DNA from: Rachycentron canadum
Lineage: Eukaryota > Chordata > Actinopteri > Carangiformes > Rachycentridae
NCBI GenBank assembly: GCA_038496675.1
Contig: CM076652.1
Span: 4,052,729-4,116,728, forward strand
Length of the DNA: 64,000 bases
Direction of reading: 5' to 3'
Shown here: in pieces, positions 22,801 through 33,600 of the stretch
How the letters are laid out: every line of letters starts with the position of its first letter
Position numbering within the stretch: the stretch's first letter is position 1
Program-made: the position numbers and the translations under genes
The notes under the pieces: generated by a model
Told to the model about the DNA's origin: nothing
Seen by the model: only the letters and a program-made list of their open reading frames with translations
The model's database searches: none

Positions 22801-24174
22801 GTCTCAGGGGTCCGGGAGTTCGGACAGTACGAGGAACTGGGCATCCAGACTTCAGAGCCCAGGTGGGATTCAAACCCAGGAGCTTATTTATGAGACGCTG
22901 CTAAAGACAGGAAAACAGATTTGTAACAGATCTGTCGGACATTTTCAACTTTTCCTTTCAAGAGAATCATCAGTCGAGCAGGATGTCAAGACTGAACAGC
23001 AGACAAACTGGGACACGTGAATATTCACGGCACGTACCAAAAACAGGCCGCACTCACCCTCCAGGGTGACTGGGTTTGCTGAGGGGCCCGATGTTGTCAC
23101 AGAGTCAAACAGGTCACATCACGAGTAACGTGACATGATGGTTCAGTGGTTGGTGGTTCCAAAAAAAAAAAAAAAAAAAAAAAAAAAAAGCCACCGCTTC
23201 AACACTGCACATCAGCCAACACCACAACAGGCGTACACATCTGCCAACACCACAACAGGCGTACACATCTGCCAACACCACAACAGGCGTACACATCTGC
23301 AAACACCACAACAGGCGTTCACATCTGCAAACACCACAACAGGCGTACACATCTGCCAACACCACAACAGGCACCACGTCTTGTCGGCCTACTTGCACGT
23401 CTCCAGTCCTCGCTCCAGTGCTCGCAGCATCTGGTCTTCGGTCGCTATGGTGACGTCCAGAGACAGACAGGCAGCTCTGGCAGCAGTGAAGTTCAAGGTG
23501 TACGCGCCTCCCTCGGTGAGCATGAAGACCCCAGCAAATGTGTGACTCCGAGGGGCCGCTGGCATTTTTGTAAGAACGCGCACACATTTGTGTCACATAC
23601 ATGAATATTATCTTTACATCTGTGCACATTTAGAGTGCAACATTAAGAAATAAAAGGCTCATTTTTTTCTTGACTCATTCCAACATCATTATAAACTGTG
23701 ATATATAAAGTATATGTATAGGTACAAAAAACAGGAACATAACTTAATCATACATGTTAATTCATGGCACAGTATGTACAATAGAAAATAACAAATCATT
23801 AAAACTTTCATTGTTTTTGATACACATGCATTTTCATGTGTTCTTGACATTTCTATCTGACTGTGACGAAAGAATCAACTTTTTATTGTCACACGAAAAA
23901 CAACAACAAGGTTAGAGCCTAAAATGTCCTTAAAATATTCCTTTAAACCATAAAAGACCACCCATGAATGACTGTAAATACATTTGAATTCAACTGAACT
24001 ACAACATTTTCACACCAGCAGTGTAAACTAATACATAAATGTTCCAGTATTTGGTCCAAAAAATGTGGTGCCATAGACAAAGAACTTACCTTGAATTGGA
24101 CCGGACTCAGCAGCAAGAAACAAAGCTGCAAAACAAACCAAGAAAAACTGAGTAAAGCACAAAAATCTGGCCAT
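19873..24174 (-). CDS. lyve1: Lymphatic vessel endothelial hyaluronan receptor 1 (LYVE1)
   Basis: Type I membrane hyaluronan receptor of lymphatic endothelium. Exons in coding order: 24174-24090, 23558-23393, 22463-22324, 22118-21744, 20398-20320, 19969-19873 (TAA). Phases agree; 313 aa (human 322). Residues 1-24 or so are a signal peptide (MARFLCFTQFF…). The link domain spans about 37-130, with cysteines at 59, 83, 104 and 126 and LYVE1-type blocks ETCKFGW and KCGKGGIGV. Residues 131-255 form a Thr/Ser/Pro-rich mucin-like stalk. A transmembrane helix lies at about 258-279, and the cytoplasmic tail is about 32 residues with GQQKDDTETE resembling the human NQQKEMIET. N-glycosylation sequons include N51 and N128. 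The first tail exon follows a clear pyrimidine tract. Which teleost lyve1 paralogue this is cannot be told here. Confidence 0.93.
20840..21342 (+). mobile_element. Probable solo LTR of an endogenous retroelement, in lyve1 intron
   Basis: A roughly 500-base unit starting TGTTAG and ending near GGTTGAACCTATA, close to the inverse CTAACA. It contains AATAAA near 21186, followed by a GT/CT-rich stretch and CTCCTTGCGAGTAAAAAACC, typical of the R-U5 end of a fish LTR. No gag or pol frame lies next to it, so it would be a solo LTR. Target duplications were not found. Confidence 0.45.
23161..23190. repeat. A-run beside the minisatellite
   Basis: About 29 consecutive A on plus, in the lyve1 intron between the two link-domain exons. 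Prone to assembly and sequencing error. Confidence 0.9.
23214..23372. repeat. 28-bp minisatellite in lyve1 intron
   Basis: About five and a half copies of a 28-base unit with core ACCACAACAGGCGTACACAT and spacer CTGCCAAC. Units differ at only one or two sites (CTGCAAAC; GTTCAC), so expansion is recent. It ends about 20 bases from the splice donor of the first link-domain exon (23393). Confidence 0.92.
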
Positions 24175-24621
24175 GTCTCGCATAAAATATATATGATAAC
24201 TGAAGCGGGCGAAGGTGAGGAACCAAATAAAGCGAATGCAGGTCGAACAAGCCTCAAAGCAAATGTGATGTGGAGAAGAGGAGGAAACAGGAAGCTCAGG
24301 ACAAATCTGCCTGATGCCCTGTTACAAGACAACAACAGCACCCACATCCACATCCACACATCAGAAAGATCTCGACAGTCGCCCTCAGTGTGTTTGATCC
24401 AAACAATTATCAAATCACAGATATATCTCATTTACAACACTAACCTGGTTGCAGATGAAGCATTATTTGCTTAAAGATAGATTTTTTTTTTTTTTTTTTT
24501 GGGTTTGTTTTTAGGTCTCCAAGGGCTTAGAGATTTTCTGCTTTGCCAGCATCTCTCGTGCGGCGGTATGCTTGGTCTGACCGGGCGGTCAGAAAGGGAA
24601 CTTCCTCCCCATTGTCCCAGC

Positions 24622-24652
<31 letters not shown>

Positions 24653-25324
24653 TTCTTTCATTCCCTCTTTTTTTTCCCCCAACTTTGTTTCTCCATCTCT
24701 GTGGTATTTTTATCTATACGTTTAAAAAAAAAAAACTTAATCTATAATGTTTCTGCAGCTCTGTGTCACCAGAGCGGAGTGTGCAGTCCCTCTCCTTCAT
24801 ATTTCAAACCGTCACAGAGGAACAGCAGCGTGTCCCGTGGCACAACAGGCATCTTTGATCTGTGTTGCACGTCCAGCGTGGGTGGCACATGGGGGATCAA
24901 ACCTCTAACCCTCCACAGTACAGGGACACGTCCACTGCTAATCACTTTAAATCCTGTGCTTTGGCGGCATCGCCTCCACTTTCTCATTGCTGCAGGTCCC
25001 ACATGATGAAAAACAGATTTTGAGACTGAGCTTGCGCAAAATGCCATAAAACACTGGATTGGAGAAAAAAAAAAAAAAATACATGGAAGTATTTCATGTT
25101 GTGTGTGTGTGTGTGTGTGTCCCGCGTATAATCAAATATTGTTGGTTTAGAAAGGACTTATACAAACAAACTGCTGTAAAAATCCAAATTTGTGAAATCC
25201 AGGTATCTTAGTTTGGGATCTAGGTATTATTGTATATAAGTGTATAAGCTTCAATCACAGCTACAGAGGTGGTTAAACACAACTGATGAGACCCCAGACA
25301 GAAGCAATCTGTCATTTTCTGCCG

Positions 25325-25395
25325 TGGAAACACCCATCCATCCATTATCTATAATGCTTATCCGCGCAGCTGACATTGGGCCAGTAGTGGAAACA
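25325..25395. repeat. Short fragment of the CCATCCATTATC repeat
   Basis: CCATCCATCCATTATCTATA followed by GCTTATCCG and AGCTGACATTGGGCCA, the same two blocks as 56425-56515 with the middle deleted. Confidence 0.6.
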
Positions 25396-25774
25396 AGTCA
25401 TTTCCTCACAGGGATAAAGCAGCGGTCTCACACTGTGTGGATAATCAGATCAACTAAACGGAAAGTCACATTGAATAGATTCAGTACTTATTTCTATAAA
25501 TGTTGTTCCCCGCTGTGGATAAAAAAGCGTGCGCCAAATGTAGTTGGATCTGATCCTTAAACGCAACCACGTGTTTCTTCTTCCTGTGCAAGAAGCAAAA
25601 CCTGAGGCCGTAAATTACAGCAGAGAGTGCAAACGGTCGGCCACACTGAGATAAGCAGAGTGACATCTGGTTTGTTTTGACCTCCGCTGCCTGTCTCACT
25701 CGCCAGGCAGGATGAGCAGGCCTGGATTACCAAACAGGCAAAGTGGACAAAGTGTCACAGAGCCACAATGGCCC

Positions 25775-26135
25775 CGGAGCCTTAAACCTTCATTCTATCA
25801 AATGGCCATCAGGGGGCGACTCCACTGGCTGTTGAAAGAAGTCAGATTGTATTGAAATCTATGGGGAAATGGGCCAAATTCTGGCTTGATTTATTAAAGG
25901 AAAATAGACCATAAAGCAGGTTACGCGTTAGGACGTGGCTGATGATCAGGATAGAAGACAGAGCAGGTCAGATCCGTCCCCTCACTCCCCCTCAGCTCTG
26001 CCCTCTCCTCCAAATATGGTTTCTACTGGCTTCAAAATACCAAGATGGTGACAGACAAATTACAAACTGAAGGTTTCAGAAGCAGTTTACACGAACCAAT
26101 GGGTCACATCAGGGTGGGACACTTGGTTCGAACCT
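25775..26135 (+). repeat. Dispersed fish repeat, family A, copy 3
   Basis: Contains CATCAGGGGGCGACTCCACTGG-type start, ATAGACCATAAAGCAGG, AGAGCAGGTCAGATCC and CAAAATACCAAGATGG. The central block with TTATGGTCTCAG is deleted. Same orientation as the other copies. Confidence 0.8.
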
Positions 26136-26246
26136 TATTAATTTTGAATTCAGTTACTTTACTGTAAATATAATATAATCTAGCGATCAATCACTATAAA
26201 GTGATTGATTGATATTATATATTAGACGTACAAATATATAATGCTG

Positions 26247-26524
26247 CCTTTTGTGAAATGTCAAAAGTTTCTCAAAATGTTGTTTCCTGAACTTTATATT
26301 TGTGAAATGTTGTTTCCTGATGTCTTTTCTGTGACCTTTGTGTTTCCTGAAATCTGTTCTGTGAAATTTCTGTTTTGTGTAATGTCGCGTTTCCCAAAAT
26401 ATTGTGTATGTTGTATGTTGTGTATTGTATTTTGCGAAATGTCCTAAATTTTGTCATATGTGCTTTTTGCCGTGTCACGTTTCCGGAGATGTGTTTTGTT
26501 AAACGTCACTGTGTTTGGTGAAAA
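26247..26524. repeat. Degenerate tandem repeat with TTTCCTGAA / GTGAAATG core
   Basis: Recurring GTGAAATGT, TTGTTTCCTGA, TCTGTGAAATTTC, TTGCGAAATGTC units at irregular 25-35 base spacing. The units are too diverged for a clean period but clearly related to each other. No coding frame. Confidence 0.6.
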
Positions 26525-26539
26525 GTTGGCTTTTTACAA

Positions 26540-26830
26540 AACCCCCTTGTGCTTTGTGTATTCTCATGGTGTCTCGATCCTCCAGGCCACCGCACCAAGG
26601 TAACCACAATCACTTTATCAGCGCATTGCTGACAGCGAGGATGTTCCAACGTACTGTGGCGCAGACGGCGAGAGAGTTCAACATGACCTACTTTCATGAC
26701 TCGGCGAATATCATGTGTATCGTGGAGCTTCCTGCCTGCTTCAGGCCGCGGCATGGGTGACAGGCTGTAAGGGATACGGCGCTGTAACACAGATAAGAGC
26801 TGCGGGAGAAGCTAATTGGTCACACTTCCT
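26540..26830. other. High-complexity block, unassigned
   Basis: About 290 bases of balanced composition without simple repeats, flanked by AT-rich or repetitive DNA. Both strands have open frames (plus frame with TAREFNMTYFHDSANIM) but I recognise no protein. It could be a regulatory element for lyve1 or the coiled-coil gene, or a lost exon. Confidence 0.3.
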
Positions 26831-26976
26831 TGGTCAAGAAGAGCGTAAGTCTCGCTTCGCCCAACGGGAGAGAAAAGCATAATCCGGTGTGTTCAAAGTG
26901 TGACAATAGACCTTCACGCAGCATCGGCACAGGAAGTCGTCCTGGGGGGGGGAACTGCGGATTGGGATTGAAACCA

Positions 26977-27044
26977 TTTTTCTCAGGCTGCTGTTACAAA
27001 GCCAATAGTGTGTAATTGGCTTTGTAACAGCAGCCTGAGAAAAA
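26977..27044. repeat. Perfect 30-bp inverted repeat with 8-base loop
   Basis: Arms 26977-27006 and 27015-27044 are exact reverse complements around AGTGTGTA. Left arm begins TTTTTCTCAGGCTG and ends CAAAGCCAAT. A G8 tract lies 5' (about 26945-26952) and C-runs lie just 3' (27046-27059), so inverted symmetry loosely continues outside the arms. It would form a stable hairpin in DNA or RNA. Confidence 0.95.
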
Positions 27045-27582
27045 TTCCCCCACCCCCCCTCAAGACAGACAAATAATTTACACAAAATGTCCATTTTTGC
27101 TGTTTTTCTTTCTGTGTTTTAAACGAATACACGTGAAATGTATTATAAGAACACATGTGAAATATGAAATGACTTCATTGCCTTTTTATACTTCAAATAA
27201 CAAATCAGCAATTAAAATTCATTATCTGAAAAAAAGTGTGGCTGAAAAAACTATTTTGTTATTAATTTGTTATTCTTAGCTTCTAATTTTCCCACGTTCA
27301 GAGAGGTGGCCCTTCATAAATGTTGAGTTTCATGTGAAAATCTGAATTAAAGCCAACAGAGACGAAAGGTATCGGTTTGCCTCTGTCCCACACAGGTTTG
27401 CGCTATCACGTTACCTAATGGATAATGAATGTTGACAGGATCCACCCCGTGAACTCGACATGAAACTGAGAACTTCATTCGACTTCTTGGCCTCGGTCCT
27501 GACTACAAACAAGGAGCCCCCGTCCTCTCTCAGAGCATCATCACAGCAACGGTGAAGTAAACCGCTTCCGTCTGGCTTTGAA

Positions 27583-30500
27583 ATGTCACTCGGAGCCAAG
27601 TCCCACACGGACCTGCAGACGGCCGGGAGGTCCTCGCTGGATGACAGCCTGCTTAAGTCCTTCTCCATGAGCAGCAGTAACGTCAGCAGAGGCGGCCGGT
27701 TCGGGAACGGGCTGACAGAGGAGGTCAAAGGTCTCTCCAGGCCGACCAGGAGGCCAGTACGGGTGGTCAGGCCGGTCAGTGCCGTCAACTCCAACGGACC
27801 CTTCCTCCAGATCAACCACCTGCAAGGAGAGCTGGTCCGCAAGAGGAAGGTGAGGGGGAAGAAGTGTGAGTGTGTTGTGTGGGTTGCGTCAGGTCTAATA
27901 AGCACCTAAAGGGAAAAACATCTATTGTCGTCTCAGCTACGAATCTAAAAAAAAAAAACTCTTTTGGGACAAACCCTCATTAATGTGCACTATGTGTGTA
28001 CGTATATGTGGGATGGCTGCAGGCCAGACTGGTGTTAGTGTCCGTGGTGGCTGGGTCTGTTTCAACAGCTCATGGCCTGGCTTTTATTGTGAAAAGCTTT
28101 TGACCGATTAAACTCTACGCTTTGAGGAAAGCTGAAGTCAGGTTGTATTGGAGTCTATGGGAAAATGTCCCTACTTCTCCCTTGATTTATTAGCCCAGTA
28201 ATAGTTTCCCTAATGAGTTTATGGTCTCAGTCTCCAGTTTCAAGTCTTTTTTTCAATACAACACGATGTGAATTTTTTAATTTAGAGGAAAATAGACCAT
28301 AAAGCAGGGGATGCATTGGGGATGTGGCTACTGTGTGATTGACAGACTGTACCATACAATCAGGATAGAGTACAGAGCAGGTCAGCTCCACCCCTCACTC
28401 CTCCTCAGCTCCACCTTCTCCTCCAAATATAATTTCCTCTGGTTTCAGGATGGTGACAGCCAAATGACAAACTTGAGGCTCCAACATGGTGGTTTTGAGA
28501 CTTATTGTACCCTATATAGTGGACCCAAGGTATCCCACAATGCATCTTGAGAAGTAGTTAATTGTCACTAACCAAGGAAGAAATAGCATCATGCACTGCG
28601 CTCATGTTGAACGACTGAAAAACGGTGCGAGAGAAAATTATCCGAAAGCGTTTCTGAATGTGACTGATGAGCTCAGTGTTTCGTCCTCTACATCGAGTAG
28701 AGAGTAGTGGATGAGTGAGCGGGCTGCTTGTCATGTCCACACAGTGCTTTAGGATTCAAAAGATGTTAAGTCATGTTTTTGTGGCTACCGTGGGGCTCTT
28801 TATCATACCACATGATCTTCATCACCAAAAGGAGTTGCCCAGTTTTTGTGGAAAGAAAAACGTAAATTTAAACGAAGGTCATTCGATCAAAGGTTCAGGC
28901 CACCTGCTGAATAGACCTTGTGGTGGGATGCTGTCTCAAATATCTAAACAGCTCTTCTCACGGCCCAGTGAGCTCTGAATGTGAGTTCAGCTGTAGGTAG
29001 GCTTAGAGTGGAAATACACATCAAAAGAAAGCAGACGGCCTAAAATGGTGACGGTGAGAATAGATGTGAGGAATCAACAAGAAAAAAAAAAAGAATTTCT
29101 TACGCACGTCACAGTTTGTTGAAATCGGAACCTTTTAATGTTACATTCAGATCTATTTCAAAGCACTGTGTCGTTTATCGTGTCTCAAGACCGGTCACAG
29201 TGAGGTCTGTTTTTTTTGGTTTCATTTTCTGTGATCCATCATTTAATGTGTTTGTATCCCTTGGAATGAATCTCTTAGGTTTTTCTCCCACATCACACGC
29301 CACTGATAAATGCAATCGTTCCTCAGGAATGCGAGGACCTGAAGAAAGAAAACAAGTTCTTATCCAACGAGATCCACATGGAGCGGATCATGATGCGCAC
29401 GGAGAATGAGCTGACCATGAGGAACCTCAGGAACCTGAACCAGGAGCTGCAGGCGCAAGTCAAAGAGGTGGGCACGCCCGAGCGCTGGACAGAGTTTGAA
29501 ACAGCGCATCGTTCAGGAGATAGGAAGCAAAGGCCTCCTGTCTCCTCTGAGCTCCAATAGACAGGAAGTACAGACATCAAAGGAGAACCACCCAAAACAC
29601 ATGACCTCTGTCCTCAAATCAGCCTGATAATGAACCATATACTGTAAATCATAAAGCCTCAGTTTGTTAATACATAGTCTGTGAGGTGCAAAAAACATTG
29701 ATACGTATAAAAGAAGCCCTAAAAAGCATCTTAGAAACACAATATTTTATACAACACAATCGTGTAAACATCAAAAATCTGCGTTTGGTCTTATTCTAAT
29801 GTATCACAGCTTTTTGCTCAAATGGTATCGCGGGGGCTATTGGTCGTAACGTCATCTCTGTGTATCGTCAGCTGACAGTCTTCTTGGCGGTGGATCTGTT
29901 GTTCGCCGTCATCAAACATGATCATTTGACACCGCGGCTTTGTGACGTTACAGATATGAGGCTGAGTCAACTCGCCTGTCACAGTTTATCACACTCAGTA
30001 CAACGTAAGAAAGCCCAAGACATCCTGACTTTCAGTCCTACATTTCCCATAATGCAACAAATAGCATCTTTTCCTTGATTAGTGCCATTTTCTCTCCATC
30101 TCTCCGCCTGCAGTTTGTAACACAGACTTCTGGCATGAATCCACGAAGCTCATCGCACTGCAGGTGTCACGTCCATATGGAGTTACTTTTATGTGTAAAA
30201 TCTGTGTAGTGGCCCTTTAATACAAGAAAGTCGCTCCATGTCAGGTCATGCCACATAGCAGCATGACCGACTCTTCAGCCGAGTGGTTGGAGTTGCATTA
30301 CATTCGCAGACAAAGGCAGCCGTCTACTGTTTCCTCACCAAGTCACCACAGGGCACCCACCCACCTGTCTCTCTCTCTCTGTGGCCCCCCCATCAGCTGA
30401 AGCAGAAGCTGTACCAGAGCCAGCAGAGGGCGACGTTGTGTTCCCGGGCTGCGGACGAGGCGGAGGAGACCAGGGGCGAGGCGGAGAAGAGCAGGGCCCT

Positions 30501-30605
30501 GGCTGAGGCTCGGGCCCTCGGGTGTCAGCGGGACAAAGAGGCGGCCGAGGCTGACAGGGGCCGTCTGAGCGAGGAACTGCAGCAGCTGAAAAAAGAGGTG
30601 CACGT

Positions 30606-30656
<51 letters not shown>

Positions 30657-33600
30657 TATTGTTAGCTGATCTGCACACTCACCTATCAGCAACTTGTCAG
30701 CAACAGAAAGGAGATAATTAGAGGCAGCAATTAGTGTAACCATAGTACAACATGTAATATATGGACCCACAGCCTGGTGCATCTAGTTGCTCTGTGCCAT
30801 AGAGCTCCACTGTTGTTCAAAAAGACATTAGCTGCACTGTTGCACTGGCTTAGAGATTCTTTCATTACCATGTTCACACATACCGTTTATTTTGTGCCAA
30901 TCCTGCAGCCAGAACTTTCCACTACAGCAGTTTCAGGAGTTTAAAAAATGAAGATGCACCTTATTAAGACTTTTAAGAATTTTCAGTAGGAAAGAACAGG
31001 CTGATGGGTGATGAAGATTATTATTATTATTAATATTATTATGATATAAATGATGCTGAAATAGCAGATATCTTTAAGCAAGTCATTATATGAGGACTAT
31101 AGTCTCTCCTTTTGGTGTCAGACTGAGCCACATTAACATTCTCCACATCACAGGGCGAGAGCAAAGAATATAAATAAATGAAAAATCATCATTTCCACAG
31201 CCGTTAATGTTAATGAGCGGAGCCACGAACAGCAGATGGCACATCTGTAACCAAAAGGGATGTGAAACGTTTTTAGATCGACATTCCCCCTCTATTACCA
31301 CCACCATCGCCCCTGAATCAGTCAAAGGGCAAAAACACCAGATAACATCACCAGTGGACCGATAATGCGTTGATTATTTTGGCATCTGGCATTTCTTTTC
31401 CACAGCACACTGATCTACAGCTTCTGCTGGCACAAACAGAGAAGAGTTATTTTGAAACCAAGCTGAAGCTGGACCGAGTGTCAGGGGAGAAACAGGCCCT
31501 GCTGCAGGAGAACAAGAGCCTGGAGGGTGAAAGAGATGACCTGAGACACAAGCTCAGACAAGTCACACAAGAAAATGTCCGAATTCAAGAGAGGTGAGTG
31601 CATTTCTTTAGCGTCGGGTGATTTGATCGAGGTAAAACTGGGGGCATTAAAGGAGGATCCGGACCAATGTTGGCCTTGACACAGCAGAAAATATCAAAAT
31701 GGTAAAAAGTCAAGTCAATTTTTTATTTATATAGCGCTCAACAGTAGTTACCCCAAGACACTGTCTCTATGGAGCAGGTCTAGACCTTCTCAATATAAAA
31801 TGATTCCTTTGACAGTGGCCTCGCTGATGCAAAATGACGATTTTACGCCTGTCAAATTCTGTGATCTTTGCCATTTTGAAAGGAATGACGTGATCGAAAG
31901 TTGGTAGAAAAACACATTAGCAGCTTCCAGAGAGTTAACCTCATACAACGTGTATGTAATGCTCAAGCATGTCCAACACAAACCTGGTGTAATGGACCTT
32001 TCTCACAGCATCATTTTGACACGAAACAGCCACAAATACAGGTGTTAGCACTGACATTAATTCGGGCTCCATTCCCTTTAGCTTTAAGAACCAGGTTCCT
32101 GCTATTGTTCAAGTGTAAGGGGAGGTCACACTGAATACTCAGCACTTCAGCCTTTTCTGGATGTATTCTAATAAAGAGACTGAGAAATAATTCTATACGG
32201 TTTTTATGGCATTGCTAAAACAACAAATCTAAGGATGGCCTAAGACTTTTGCACATCACTGTACACCTGCGTGTTTTCGGCATAACAAGTGTAGGAAACA
32301 CTCATGAAGTGTATGTGCTGTATGAAGAAAAGTATTGAGAACCAAGGATAGAGCCCTGGTGGACACCATTCATTTCATTTGCATTATCAAATACAGAAAA
32401 GTCTTCAAAAGCAGTCAGTAATAATAATAAACAATGATAAAAATTCACTTGTGTCACTATTTCTCACAGTGTTACAAAGTTAAAAAGCTAAAAGATTATG
32501 TTAGTCATGATCCATAGAGTGAAATCCTGCCTTTACATTACAGCAGCATCAGCGTGCAGCTATTCAGCTGCAGCTGTTTGAAGTAGAAGATCATTCAAAA
32601 CCCTTAGAAAGGCTGTTTCAGATGGGTTTGTTTTTGTTAAGTGGCTGGATAATTTCTTTTTCAACTAATCCGACACAGTCTGAGCAGCGTGAACTGTACA
32701 CAACTGATAGGCCACAGGTCTGATAGCACCTTACATCTTAAAGAAGGGAAGTTGGAACAATGTCAAGGGGTCAGAGGAAGGATGTTTTCTGTACAGTGTC
32801 TCCCATGTCTTGTGTCAAAAGAGGAAGAAGCTGATTGTAGCCCCTTATCAATGAACAATTTAGTGGGAACCTACGATGGGAAGCAATAAATCAACACATA
32901 ACGACAAACCATATATAACGGTATTGGAAAATCAGTCGAAGAAGTGCAGTTTTGTTACCACACTGCGCAGCATCATACATTAACTGTATTAATAACACCA
33001 ACTCCGTTTAAGCTCTGGTTTTGCGAATACTAGAAAGGACATGTTGTCCTGTCCTGCTGAGCGCAAAGATGGGAGCGTAAATTGTAGCATTAGAAGAACA
33101 TCAGATCGGATGGATCTCTACACATCTCATCTAAACACTGCAGAAAAAAAAATAAATAATGAGAGGAAAGAGGAAAAAACCCAGAGACCATAATGATAAT
33201 GATTATGATAATGATATTCGTACTGTTTTGCCATTTTTTTGTGTGTGTTCTGGCTGAATTCTTATCATTTGGGACATTTTATGACTTGTCACATAGCAGC
33301 TCTTTGAGCATATAGTCAAAGGCCGACAAGTATTCAAGCATTCAAGCGTTACAGAAGGGGAGGAGCTGAAAAGGAAGCAGAGGAGACAAGTGAAATGAAG
33401 AACGAAAGAATGGGTGAAGACCTCAGGCAAGGTCAAACGGTCCTGTCCCACACACGTCTTCTGCTCTCAATTATAACTTTAAAAGACAAAGATGAAAGTC
33501 GGAGAATAGAAGGGCTGCTCGATGGCCTTTCACAAGGCGCAGGGGGGGACGTGTAAAAGGTTATGTTCACTTAAAAGTAAAAGTAGCGAGTAAAACCTCA

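Larger units (their letters stand above)
24175..27582. other. Divergent spacer between lyve1 and the coiled-coil gene
   Basis: It should hold the lyve1 promoter at its left end and that of the coiled-coil gene at its right. Contents seen: T-run at 24483-24500, (GT)n at about 25099-25120, a fragment of a CCATCCATTATCTATA repeat at 25325-25395, dispersed repeat copy 3 (25775-26135), a degenerate tandem repeat (26247-26524), a high-complexity block (26540-26830) and a perfect inverted repeat (26977-27044). No convincing exon. Confidence 0.6.

Noticed and set aside
23135..23604. Plus-strand frames of 136 and 152 codons with HHNRRTHLPTPQQ-like repeats
   Set aside because: Produced by the A-run and 28-bp minisatellite plus the antisense of a LYVE1 exon; not a protein gene.
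30335..30782. Minus-strand frames with long Val-Cys repeats
   Set aside because: Translation of the CA microsatellite and antisense of a coiled-coil exon.
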